Positions 46,254-57,879 of a stretch of 64,000 nt of DNA are shown in pieces (the stretch's first letter is position 1; each line of letters starts with the position of its first letter). Position numbers and translations under genes: made by a program. Below the pieces are notes generated by a model. The model saw only the letters and a program-made list of their open reading frames with translations. It had not been told where the DNA came from and did no database searches. This stretch comes from Gordionus sp. m RMFG-2023. Taxonomy: Eukaryota > Nematomorpha > Gordioida > Chordodea > Parachordodidae. The stretch spans positions 38,789,366 through 38,853,365 of the forward strand of contig NC_088777.1 of the NCBI RefSeq assembly GCF_954871325.1. Direction: 5' to 3'.

Positions 46254-47480
46254 TATATTTTTTCGCACACCCATTGTTGAAAAGCAACTGACATATATAT
46301 TTCTAACGCATGTTTTTCTTTCTGCTATTATTAGAATAATGCTGCATAATTGATCTGAAATCTTATTAATGAAATAAAAATTCAATCTCTAAATGATCTC
46401 GATTGCGGCATGAATTTTCTAATGATGAAAGCCCTCTTCCTGAAGATTTTGGTTAATCAACAACCTAATATTTTACTAAATATTATCAACTTAAATAAAA
46501 GTTAAACTTAGATCTTTAGTAAGAATTAACGATTTTCTAACAATAATTGCATATTTATCATCTCTAATCTTATTATCCGAATATTTTAATTTATAGTATT
46601 TTTTAACAAACTAGTTGTATACGTTTCAGTTTTTAATCTTAATCTTCTCCTATTTTAAATTATTTTATATTTTTACAAATAAATTTATTCAATCTTTACA
46701 ATTTATGTTCCTTTTTATTTGGCATAGGTATCTCTAGTGATCAATTATTTAATTGCTTATAATAACTTCTAAAATCTAAAATACCTTTAGTCTCAATAAG
46801 ATTCTGTTAGATTCAGCTAGTTTCTAAGTTTACCAGTAACTTCTATTATAAATTCCATAAATTATCGCCTTTAAATAACTATATAACAAGCTTCTTTATA
46901 TCTTACTATGAATGCTACCTCTAACTGAGCTACCGTAAAATAATTTCTTTCTATTTCACCTTATGTCTTTAAAATTTGATTTAAATAACACCAATATTCC
47001 TATCCCAAGTAAATTTTATTTTAAAAGATAAATATTCTTCTCTTTTTACGTCTTTTAAATTTTAATTACATTTCTCTAAATATTTTTCTTACCTTTTTAT
47101 TTTTGAAATTTTTACATTAGAATGTAGTTTGACACCACTCCTTGTCACCCTGTAAGCATTGATTTGCATTAGACTGAATAACTAGGAGAACTTGGTTCAA
47201 CTTAGTTTTCACTCTTCGGCCCAATGTAAAAAATAGATGAAGGTAACTATAAAAGCAAGATTAATTAAGGATTGGAGAATATTGAAAATAGAAGATAATA
47301 TAAGAACTGCTGACAAGCAGTAAGAAACTTTAATAAGTTAGGGTTTAAAAGGCGCTAATAATCAACATATATATAAAAATATGAATAAATAATTTTACTA
47401 TCACTTTATTACATGATCCAACATAATAATAAAATAATAAGACTTAAAAATTGAAAATATAAGTAATAAATTTAACATAA
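46254..47480. other. AT-rich intergenic DNA
   Basis: No gene or element end was recognised. The stretch 46390-47110 is T/C-biased on the + strand, like 36380-37270, with scattered TTTCTAA and CTTCTA words, and may be a related decayed repeat. Confidence 0.4.
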
Positions 47481-47687
47481 ATTATAAAAATTAGAGTTAA
47501 AATGAGAAAAATAAAAAAAGTGTAAAAAAGAATTCTTTCAAAAAAATTGAAAAGTGAATTATATGCACAAAATCTCAAATATATAACTTTCCTTTATATC
47601 TTCGAAATATCCTCATTTACATAGTCTATAATATGAAATTAAGTTATATTGTAATAATTTTTCTAATTTGAATAGGACATTTTTTGT

Positions 47688-48360
47688 CTAAAAGAATTCA
47701 TCTAAATATTGCAACGAATTTGACCATATTTTAATATATTTGTTACCAGTACATCGACCCTTTTTCATATATGCATTTAATTTCGAAAATAATTTATTGC
47801 GTATACCATCAGCAGTAGCCATTAAATTTCTAGAAATTGTCGTGGAATTTAGAATAAGGCTTTTAAAATCAATATTCCATATACTGAGCCAATTTTGGCT
47901 AAATATTGGCAAAAATAGACAGTCTTCCCCATGAATTGTATCAAATGATCTTAAATCACGTCCACAAAACATGGTAAGCATCTTTGCACACTCTTTTTTT
48001 TAAAATTTGGTATAAATTTTGAACCTTTTGGAATCAGTACCAAAAAAGCTATCAATTGTTAATTGAGTCTTTTTTACTCTCTATTATAAATACATATTTG
48101 TGCCTTTTTTAGTTGATTTGTGCTTAAAATAATGTAATAATATCATATATTTAGTATATAAATATACTAATCTGTTGTTATGGAATTATAAACGTATATA
48201 TATTTGCAAAAATTGCAGCTCTCATAATTAAGTTTTTCTTTGTTTTGATCATAAAATGAAAACCTTTTACAGACCTCAGATTTGCCATTGGCATTTTCCC
48301 TTACTTCATTTTCATTGCCTTTAATCTTTTCACTACTTTTTTTAAAATTCGGCATCCATT
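47688..48360 (-). pseudogene. hAT transposase remnant, N-terminal half
   Basis: Two reverse frames give family-like text: KSEVCKRFSFYDQNKEKLN with SCNFCKYIYVYNS (48355-48167), resembling a degraded BED finger, and LRSFDTIHGEDCLFL with TTISRNLMATADGIRNKLF (47981-47688). The latter is the familiar hAT region between the finger and the catalytic core. The two are separated by stops and frame changes. The stretch next to it (47480-47700) matches 36115-36330, near another hAT remnant, which suggests copies of one family. Confidence 0.6.
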
Positions 48361-49790
48361 AAAATAATTTTTTAATATGAAAATATGAGGTTATTTAATT
48401 AATTAGATATTAGTAAAATATATTATATTTAACTATAGAATATGATGAAAGTAAAGTATGTAATAGTATCGTTTTAATTATGCAATGTAATAAAATATAT
48501 TCACATAAAATAGTTTGATATATGATTGTTATATAAATTATAAAATAATAATTGAGAATGACATGTTAAACTGATTGGAATTTTAAGGATAAAATATGAT
48601 AAATAAAATGATATAGTGTTATATATAATTAACGTTATGAATTATAATGATTTAGTATATTTATTTTTCGGGTCGAGCTACGGACATCCCGTACAGCTCT
48701 CTAAATAACATTACCCAAAAACTGCTTGGAAAAAACTTTCTGGGCGTAATATGATTTATTAATAAAGGATGATTGAAAATGTTATTAGTAAAATGTTAGT
48801 TTTATTAATTATTTTATAAAGTAATAGAAAAGAGCTATTAGTTTTTCTGTACATTCCCATCCCCTTAAAATAATAAAGTCCTTTAAGATGGGACCCAGAA
48901 AATTCAATAGCAAATAAAAAATCTTTTTATTCAATTTAAAAGATCATTTCCCAAAATTTTTGATATAACTAACATCATCTTATTGTTTGTTTGATTTAGA
49001 GCAATGCAATAATTTTAGAGGCCAAAGCAAAAAAACACGAAGGTATTGAAAGCATTTAAAGCTGTTATTTACAGAGATTTCTATTTCGGGTCGGGGGGGG
49101 GGGCTTATGAGGCTAAATTATTTCAAATTAGAGGGGATATGTAATTTTGAAAACCATCCTCATTTTAATAAAATTGTAGAGGGGTAATTTTGATTTGGAT
49201 TTCCTTTTTTGTGCTAATTTTTTTTGTTAATTTGAACTAGGAATCAGAATTTAGAAAGGGGTAGTGGGGTTAAATTATTTATGGGGGTAATATTGTCATT
49301 GGCTTAGGGAAGTGTACAAGTCTCTGGTTATTTATACTGATTATAATATTAGACACCAGTGATAAACCTCTGCAGAAATCAAATACCTTTCATATTGTTG
49401 AGATTTTTTTCTAAAATGGAATATCTTTGAGGAATTTTTAAATACTATAAATATTCCACTAACTATGAATTTTTATTTTCAGAATATCAATAAAACTCAA
49501 AACTTAAATTTCATTTAGCGTTAAAAAAAGTTTAAGGGTCAATCCTAAAAAAATTAACAAAAATTAGATAATCAGTAAAAAAAAATCTGAATTGTCCCAA
49601 TTGTATTTTTGTGATTTTAAACAAATTAAAACTGAACTCAGCTATTTTTTAAAACGAATTAGAATTACCCAGTTTGGATTTCTAAGATCTATTAAAATGC
49701 AAACGTTTCAATATTCCGTGGCGGGAGGATTGGGTAAGGTTTAGATTATATGATTAATAATTTAATTTTTCACCATGACATATGTTGGCA
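48361..49790. other. AT-rich intergenic DNA
   Basis: No gene was seen. A small palindrome GAGCTACGG...CCGTACAGCTC lies at about 48674-48698. TTACCCAAAAACTGCTTGG (about 48711) is the reverse of text at about 30660, a dispersed repeat fragment. A G-tract lies near 49092. Confidence 0.4.
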
Positions 49791-49963
49791 TGCAGACAGT
49801 GTGGAGTATTTAAGGAAATTTTGTGGATTGAACGGGCCACTAATGTTTTGTCTAATTTATATTTCCATTTTTGCTCATTATTTTAAATTTGATTTTCTTT
49901 TTTCATAATTTTAGACTATATTTCTTTTTTTAGCGAATCTCAAAATTACGCCACTGCATGCAT

Positions 49964-51523
49964 CAGGCGCGTAACCAATGGGGGGAAAGGGGGAAATTTC
50001 CCCCCCCCATCGCAAATTTGACTATTTTCATAAATATCATTTTAAGCTAATAATAATTTTACCCCCACCCCCCAGACCCCCCCCCCCCCACAAATCAAAA
50101 TTTTACAAATATTTGAATATCAATTTTCCAACATATTATTCAAAAATATTAATAAAATAAAAAAATATTTAGTCAAAGAGATTGAAATCAAACGATAATT
50201 TATAAATAAGGCTGAGCATGAAAAAAAGTAATGTGTCGTTAGCAGCGATAGCATTATTGAATTCAATTGATCAATCAGAGTTTATCATTGCTGCTAGTTG
50301 CATCAATAAATTATTTTTAGCTCACTACTTTGTAGAAATTTACAAAAACCAAATTTAGATTTGGTTCAAGTTATTGATTTGGCGGAAAATATACATGAAC
50401 AGGTAGATACAATAAGAATGAATGTAGATAAATATTTTCATAATATTTATCTAGACGTTGAATCGAAGGCTAAATTTTATGATATAATACTAATTAAACC
50501 TCGTCTAGCACCTAGGCCATTTTTGAGATGAAAATAAATATTGGCTCAACTGAAGAATATTCTAAAATATCCATTTTCATCCCATTCTTAGATACTTTTT
50601 TATAGCAAATAAAAGTACGGGTTTTAGATAAAAAACAAGTCTTTAGCAATCTTCAAGTTTTATTACCCAAAGATCCTTCCTCATTTTCTAATGCCACTAT
50701 TGGTAAAATTAAATATTTAGAAAAATTTTATTCCTATGAGATTGATACTGAAATAAATTTAATCAGTGAATTCGAATTGTGGTATAAATATTTATACGTT
50801 TAGCTATTTTACCTGAGCATGCCATTGATGCGCTCAATCGGTGTAAAGAAACCTTGGCTCAATTTCCTAATATTTCGAAGTTGTTTTATATTCTTGCATG
50901 TTTGCCTATTACAACATGTACGAATGAAAGGACTTTTCCAACTTGAGAAGGTTGAAAACATATTTACGAAGTACTGAATCTCGGCTAAGGGTAGCTCTGT
51001 TAAATATACACAGAGATTTGGTTCCAAAGACAAACGAAATAATAAAATCTTGTATTTGATAAGAAGTTAAAAAAACTTGTTAATTTAATTATTTTCTAGT
51101 CAATATTTTAAACTACTATTAGTATTTTCAATAAAAAAAATTATATTCTACTTATATTGTATGAGAATTTAAGCTGAGGCTAGTTTTTAAAGCTAATTTT
51201 ATAAAAAAAATGACATTACACTTTATTTCAACTTTACATATAAATAAACCTTTACATTTAAAAAAACTTTATTAAATATAATATACCTAACTTGAAATAA
51301 TAAAAAAGAGGCTTGTAATATCCTATCCATAAGCACGAATTAGTAAATAATAGTTAAAAATAGAAATATAATTATTATTAAATTATTCATAATTTAATAG
51401 AATAGCTAAATAAGACCCGGCCGAAGGCCGAGGGAAAGCTGGCCGAAGACCAGGTAAAAGGGGTTTGGGGGCGAAGCCCCCAAAAATTTTTCCCCCCATA
51501 AGAAAATCCTGGATACGCCACTG
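49964..51523 (+). mobile_element. hAT element (CAGTGGCGTA family), 1.56 kb
   Basis: The left end CAGGCGCGTAACCAATGGGG and the right end (reverse complement of CAGTGGCGTATCCAGG) are flanked by an exact, palindromic 8-bp TSD, GCATGCAT (49956-49963 and 51524-51531). Near the right end it has CCCGGCCGAAGGCCGAGG, as in the 5308-10695 element. The interior carries a decayed transposase on the + strand. C- and G-tracts lie just inside both ends. Confidence 0.9.
50210..51060 (+). pseudogene. hAT transposase remnant (TTF/ZMYM1-like)
   Basis: Pieces in order on the + strand: LVQVIDLAENIHEQVDTIR and VESKAKFYDIILIKPRLA (about 50355-50520), then CLPITTCTNERTFPT (about 50905-50950), then LRRLKTYLRST, SRLRVALLNIHRDLVPKT and a stop near 51058. 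The last phrases match the C-terminal dimerisation region of hAT transposases related to ZMYM1 and the THAP0-like proteins. Stops and frame changes interrupt it throughout, so the element is dead. Confidence 0.75.
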
Positions 51524-51539
51524 GCATGCATTGCTGTAC

Positions 51540-54500
51540 ATAGACCAGGAATTGTCACTGGAGGATGGAGGGTAATTTTTTTTAATTTGCAACTATAAAT
51601 TTATTTTTAGTTAGAATATTAAGGAATATTCAGTATTATTTTATTTATCCATATATTAAATATATTGTTGAAAATAATAAAAAATTTTATTTAAAGTTAA
51701 TTTTTATCATTTAGGAGTTAGAACAAAGTTTTTCAACTAATGCCTTTTTAGAATAATTAAAAATATAAAATATTTAGTAGAAATATGACAATTTTATTAA
51801 TAATTAGTTTTTAAGTTACGGTTGTATGTGCATGTTTTATCTTAATATTCAAATTAAGAGCACTTATGTACACTTTCCAATTCTGACATTCATAATATGC
51901 TTTTAGAATTAAAACATAATATTGGAATCTATTAAGTCATCATAATATGGTAATTTCAGTTTTAAGAGAAAATCAATACCTCGTTGACTCTAACGACGAG
52001 TGGCTGATATGTAGGTAAATTTTTATGCGATTAAACTCATATCTATTTACAATATATAACTTTAAGTATAGTCTAGTTTCCATTACACCCATCGGATATT
52101 TTAAACTATAACGTTTTTCATCTAATCGCGCAGATTCCCGATTTTCACCTTTAGAATTGTAATAATAGACCCGAGTCTATACTATGATTTGACATTATAT
52201 TGCCTGGGATTAGCATATTAGTTTTTGATTTTATCATTGCGTTTATAGTATTTATCCCTCATTTTTACATCCTTATCTTATTTTAGCCTTAAAATTATAA
52301 TTCTCTCCACCTTTAAAAGTAAAGGGTAGAATTCCGTAGATTTGAATTTTGGAATAAAAAGAATTAAAATATAGGAAACCATGAATTATTAGGAATGGAT
52401 GGATTGAATGAATATATAGTATACCCAATTTGAAAAATACATATTTAAATCGATTATTCATATTCTTCTACAAAAATTAACATTAATTATTTAATTTTTA
52501 TAAACCATGGCAAAGGTAATATTTAACTAATTAACAAAATAAAATTAAAATAGATAATCTATAAAAACACATTTATTGATTTTTCAATATTTTAATGATC
52601 TTAACAGCTTAACGTTATAAAACATATAATAATATAATTATAAATGTAATAAACAGGTAAAAAAAAATATCAATAAAAAAAACTCCTCTTTATATAAATC
52701 TTCCAAAATGGCTAATTCGATTTCATTCTTTACTGTATAACGTAGTTAGGTTTAAATTTTAAAAAAATAAAATAATCAATATTCTTTTTTGATAGACATG
52801 ATTATTCACTTTATTTTATTCCATATATTTTTTTTTATCTTTTATTTTTAATTTTATTATGGTTGCCACGACTTATCTAATAATATTCGAAATATCCGGC
52901 AGGTATAATTGTATATTTTTTATTATTTCGATAATTAATTAGGGTAGAAAATTAATTTTGTTTGACGATTTATCATATTTTTATCAACCTTTATGAATGG
53001 TTCTTTTCGTGCGGGTTTAAAAATGGCCTTACTTATTTTATATTATAAAAGTGTATGAACGATAACACAGGGCCAAAATAAGCGCTAACGGGATCAAGAA
53101 TTAGTTTTTAGTGATTTAAAAAATAGTGCTTATTACAAGATCATAACTAGTAGTAAGTAGTTTATTCTTATAGCTAAGTTTTTATCTCACTTTAACAGGG
53201 CCATAGCTAGGAAACATCAGTTGGGGAAGGCTATGTTATTTGAGGGTCAATATTTTGGGGGGTTATTTTTGTAAGCTATTAGAAAAATATTTGCAGACCA
53301 AGGTTGAGTCCACCCTCCCCCTCCCCACCCATGGTTATTGATAATTCAAAATTTATTAACGTTATCCCCTCCCCTGGTATTTAAGTATTTTTAAAATCTT
53401 TATTTAATCCTACATATTAATTTAATTTTTATGGAATGCAAAAACTGTTCATTTTTTTGTTTTTAGAAATAGTCAAATATCGAATTATTTATTAGAATAT
53501 ATTTTAATTGAGCAAATATTAAAAAATATTGAATGGCCAGTTAGTTTATGCTAAAATTTCATCTAAGTTTTTTTTCGAAAAATGAAACAAAATAATATGG
53601 ATTTTTTTATATCAATTCATAGGCGATTTGACATTTGATATGACCTTGAATAAGTGTACTTACCAGGAAATGTTATAATAGATAGTTTAGTATTTTTAAA
53701 AGCTTGATTTTTTTTCTACTGATAAATAATTGACTATATAGTGTTCACCGTATTTGGCTTATGTTAACATTAAAAAAATAACTTCATTTTAATTATGACT
53801 ATATAGTATTCACTTCATATTTGGCTTATGTCATTAAAAAAATAACTAATATATAAAATTCCGAGTCCTATACCCGATCTAAATTGGGCAAAAAATAATA
53901 CCGTTTTTAAAATTTTTTTAAAAATTATTAAACTGGGTCAATTTCTAAAAGATGAATTTAAATTATAACTAATCAGTTGAAAATGATTAAAAAATGATCT
54001 AGAATTTAAAATCATTTTTCCATTTGAAAAAATTAGCAAAATAAAGAAATTTTTATTAATTCCGACAAATCATCAAAAATAAAAAATCCAGGCCTGATCA
54101 ATAAATTATTATAATTCGAGCCTAATCTTAATAAACGTTTTTCATATTTATAAAAATTAAAAATACAATTTAATGGTTATTAACATTAACGTGTCAGGAC
54201 ATTATATACTAAATTGAGTTTACTATAAGGAAAGCTGTGCACCATCATTACCCTATTTATTCTGCCTACCAAAAGGATTGAAACATTAAACAAAAATGTA
54301 TAATTGGTAGATATACTATATATTTAGCCTAAGCTCTATAAGAAGTGCTTTCAAAAATTTGGTAAACTTTAAGCTTAGAGTTATATATTAATATGAGAAT
54401 AAAAATTTTTAAAAATATTAATCGATTCAAAATATAATGAGATTTTAACTATTTTACTATAACTATTAAATAAATTGAAAAAAAAATAAAAATCAATATC

Positions 54501-56030
54501 TATAAAGATCGTTAAATCATGAATTCAAAAATATTTTGAATCGAAGAAAACGAAACCAATTTATTTAAACCTAATTGATTTTTCATTCGCTATTTAAAAT
54601 GCAATTTACCACTCAGCATAAGCGTTATAGTTTTGTTTAGCTTATAACTTGTTTCTGTTAATTGACTGGAAAAACTGATTGATAGATTAGTACGTATTAA
54701 TAAACATTACATTAGTGCACCCAGATGTTTATTGTTTCTATAATTTTCTTTCTTATATGATGTCAATCTTGGCATTTTTTTCTTATTTTGCCGATATTTC
54801 ATTTTGTAAGTTATCCATCAAACGAGTTGAAATATTAAATACTAAAGAGGCTAATATATCATACTTTCAAAAGTCTGGACTTCATGCTTAAGGATTAATA
54901 GCATAGTTTTTATTATATTTATAATTCGGTTACTTATTTATGGTTAAAATTGTCGAAGAATTATGCAACCCAGATATTTAGAAATTCTAAATTCTCTATT
55001 CTGTATGATGTCAATTTTGAAATTTTTTTAACTATTTTTAACTTTTTTGCCCTTTAAGCCATCTACCAAACAGATTTGAGCAATAAAGTATATATAAAAA
55101 TTACTTGATGGACTGATATACGTTTTAGAATTAGTGCTTAAGCTTGGGCTCACTTTACACTTAAATCATATTGTCATGGTTGTCATTTTGTTTACAACTT
55201 GGTTTTTTTTGTTTCGCAAAACTGATGATGAATTAATAAATTCTAGTGAAACTAAATATTAGCTCAAACCAAATATTTAGCTCTTCCATATTATTCATTT
55301 TGGTGATCCCTATTTTGGAAATTTTTTCTTATTTTGCTAAAAAAAAATTTTTTCTTTTATACTATCTAATAAACGGATTAAAATATTATACAATTGAGCA
55401 ATAAAGCCATAAAACCATGTCGTTTCAGCTTATTTTTGAAAGGTATTTTTGTTCAGCCCAGATTAAATAGATTTTGAACTGGACACCCAATTTTGGTTTG
55501 TTTTAAGTTTAATTGTTATTTATATATTTTTTTGATACGTAAATTTAAATAATCTCGCTCTCTCTCTCTATAAGCTGTTTAATGGAAGCTATATAGAGAA
55601 GACTGTTTAGAAATAAGACGAATCAGGACACAACCTAAACATTAATAAAATTTTTGGAATAAAATGCCTTCAGTGGCTTTCTAAGAGTAAGATTCCCTCT
55701 ACAAATCCTGGCTACACCACGGCTAACAGCCAATTTTATTAGTGAGTTTAACTAAATAAGAATAATAATTCAAAAAATTATAAATAAAATTCTGTCAATA
55801 TATTTTCATATAAATTATTTTTAAATAATTTTCAAAAAAACTAATTATTCGAATAATTCAACTCCAATGAATAGTAAGAATTATTATTCATGCGAATACG
55901 GATAATAAATTATATGACTCGTTAATTATGCACTATTCGATTTGTTATCGTTTCTGAATAGAGGATTGCAAATATTATTTTCTAAAAGGATAACTGGGCC
56001 CCTAGCGGCTATATAAGAAAATGAAAATTG
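51540..56030. other. AT-rich intergenic DNA, little recognised
   Basis: No gene was supported. CAGGGCCATAGCTAGGAAAC at about 53199 and CCTGGCTACACCACGG at about 55705 resemble left and right termini of the CAGTGGCGTA hAT family, but their flanking octamers do not match. They may belong to different broken copies. GGCCTGATC/CGAGCCTAATC words at about 53860-54130 recall family B MITEs. Confidence 0.35.
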
Positions 56031-56041
56031 GATATAATATG

Positions 56042-56250
56042 TAGTGTGGTTAAAAAGCCCGATTTAGGTCAATTTTTAAAAATGGCCCGATTAAGATTTT
56101 AGCCTAAATAATATTATGCAAGCCATTTTTTTTAATAGATGGCAGAAAGGTTTGGATTTCTATTTGCAAAATCTCAAGGCTTACATAATATTATTTTGGC
56201 TAAAATCTTAATCGGCCTGTTTTTAAAAATCGGGATTTTTAACAATCCTA
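56042..56250. repeat. hAT-type MITE, family A, copy 6
   Basis: The ends are TAGTGTGGTTAAAAAGCCC and the reverse complement of TAGGATTGTTAAAAATCCC. The octamers ATAATATG (56034-56041) and CTAATATG (56251-56258) match at 7 of 8. The 209-bp unit is palindromic throughout, with GATTAAGATTTTAGCC paired to GGCTAAAATCTTAATC. Confidence 0.8.
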
Positions 56251-56258
56251 CTAATATG

Positions 56259-57230
56259 CAACTAAGGTACCCCCCCCCCCTCCGCATTTTTAAATTCCTA
56301 TCTCCCTACCCCATATCCGCCTCTGAAAGTTATATGGAGCTGCTTCAACTTCAAGTTTGTAAAATAGTTTGAAACGAAATATAAAGAAGTATTTTTAATG
56401 TTTTTTAAGGATATGAAAAAGAACTAGATTCTTTTCCAAATAAAGTATCAAGTATATTAAAAATCTTAAAGAACAAACAGATACAAAAGAATCTTGCATC
56501 TAAGACAAGTATTCGCGATACTGCCCAAGGTTCTTTAGTTCTTTAATAATTATATTCTAAATTTATTTACAAATTTACTAGCTAAAAATAATAATTTATT
56601 TAAGTTTTACAAATTTAAAAATAATTAAAAAATTTAATAAGCATTCATAATGAAAATCAATTCCGTATTATTTACTAAATGTTTGTCCATATTCTTAAAT
56701 CAATATCTGTGGACATGCAAATCCAGATTATATAGCCAGATAAATCGATAATGGGGGATAGATATTGTCATGTCATGAAGATTATTTAAAGAATTTCTAA
56801 AATGGGATGCTAAAATAATAGAATTACATATAAAAAAAACACCACAAATGAGAACTTTCCTCGATGATTTTCTTAATATTGAAAGATTTTATAATGACAC
56901 GGGTTTTTCCAATCCTGAAATCAAACTGATGAAGGCTATGATTATATTAATATTAATTGTTAAATATATTTTTTTGCTGAAAATAATTCGATGTGAAGTT
57001 TCCTATTAAAGCATCTAATTTCATTAAAAACATAAGTATGGGCTAGAGGTTTATATTTAAAAAAAATATATGTAATATCGTCAGCCTTTTATATTATCCA
57101 TTTTTTTTAAATTAATCAATCAAAATTAAGTTGCATATAATAATGTTTTAGGCATTTAAAAATTGTTTCATGAGAAAAGTTTAGCGGGGCAGAAAAAGTT
57201 TCGCGGAAAGGACATATAACCTTCTCTATT
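56259..57230. other. Intergenic DNA, nothing recognised
   Basis: A C-tract lies at 56271-56282. Short frames around 56760-56940 read protein-like for 20-30 codons (for example FLDDFLNIERFYND) but have no boundaries or family match. Confidence 0.35.
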
Positions 57231-57877
57231 ATAGACTGTAAAACCTGGCTCGGCCCTTTAGGAATTTTTGCACAAGTTGTCCTTTAACTTTTTACCACCA
57301 GGCCCTTTTTAATATTCCTAATCCATAAAAATTTTTACGAAAAGTCAGACCCCTATCCTTAAATTTTATAAAAAAAAATCGTACCGGCCCTTTAAATTTT
57401 TTTATACGAATTTTCATGCCATTACATATTAAATATCTATATATATCTAATTTTTCCCTAATGTCAATTATGGCTCTTTCTTCTATGGCTATCTATTTCT
57501 ACAAAATTGTATTTGATATCTGTATTGAGCATTTGTAATTGAGTCATATCATAAATAAATTTTTTCATTTTTATGATTTACTATATTATTTATGGATTTA
57601 GTATTTTAGTTAGACAGCTTATAAAATACAAAAAAATAAGTATATTGTAATTTCAATTAGTATTCATGAAAATATAGCTTGAGATTAAGAAAAATATATC
57701 AAAATTATAATGCATGGCGCCTATTAAAATATTCCCAAATATTAGATGCAAGGCCCGAAAATTTTTCATGCACGAATTGCCTGACACGGTCTCTGAACCA
57801 TTTGCCCGGCCCTTCCGTTATAACTTTTTTAAAAAATTTTCCTGGCCTTCAGATGGGCCGGTCTTTGCAGATCTCTA
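57230..57877. repeat. hAT-type MITE related to family B, one clear end
   Basis: The right end is CTTTGCAGATCTCTA, the exact reverse of family B's TAGAGATCTGCAAAG. The interior alternates GGCCC words with A/T runs as in that family. The left end is uncertain (TAGACTGTAAAACC at 57232 is a candidate) and the flanking octamers do not match. Confidence 0.5.
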
Positions 57878-57879
57878 AT

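Larger units (their letters stand above)
44890..46300. repeat. 46-bp tandem repeats split by a hAT insertion
   Basis: CTAATCAT recurs at 44901, 44946 and 44994, and again at 46246, with shared following text (a TTTT(G/C)GCAC-like run, then a GTTGAACAACCA or GTTGAAAAGCAAC match). This is an array of about four imperfect units of 45-48 bp. The hAT element at 45002-46245 separates the third unit's CTAATCAT from its continuation. Confidence 0.7.

Noticed and set aside
53199-55720. A hAT element between CAGGGCCATAGCTAGG and CCTGGCTACACCACGG
   Set aside because: The terminal sequences fit the family, but the flanking octamers do not match and no transposase text was found between them.
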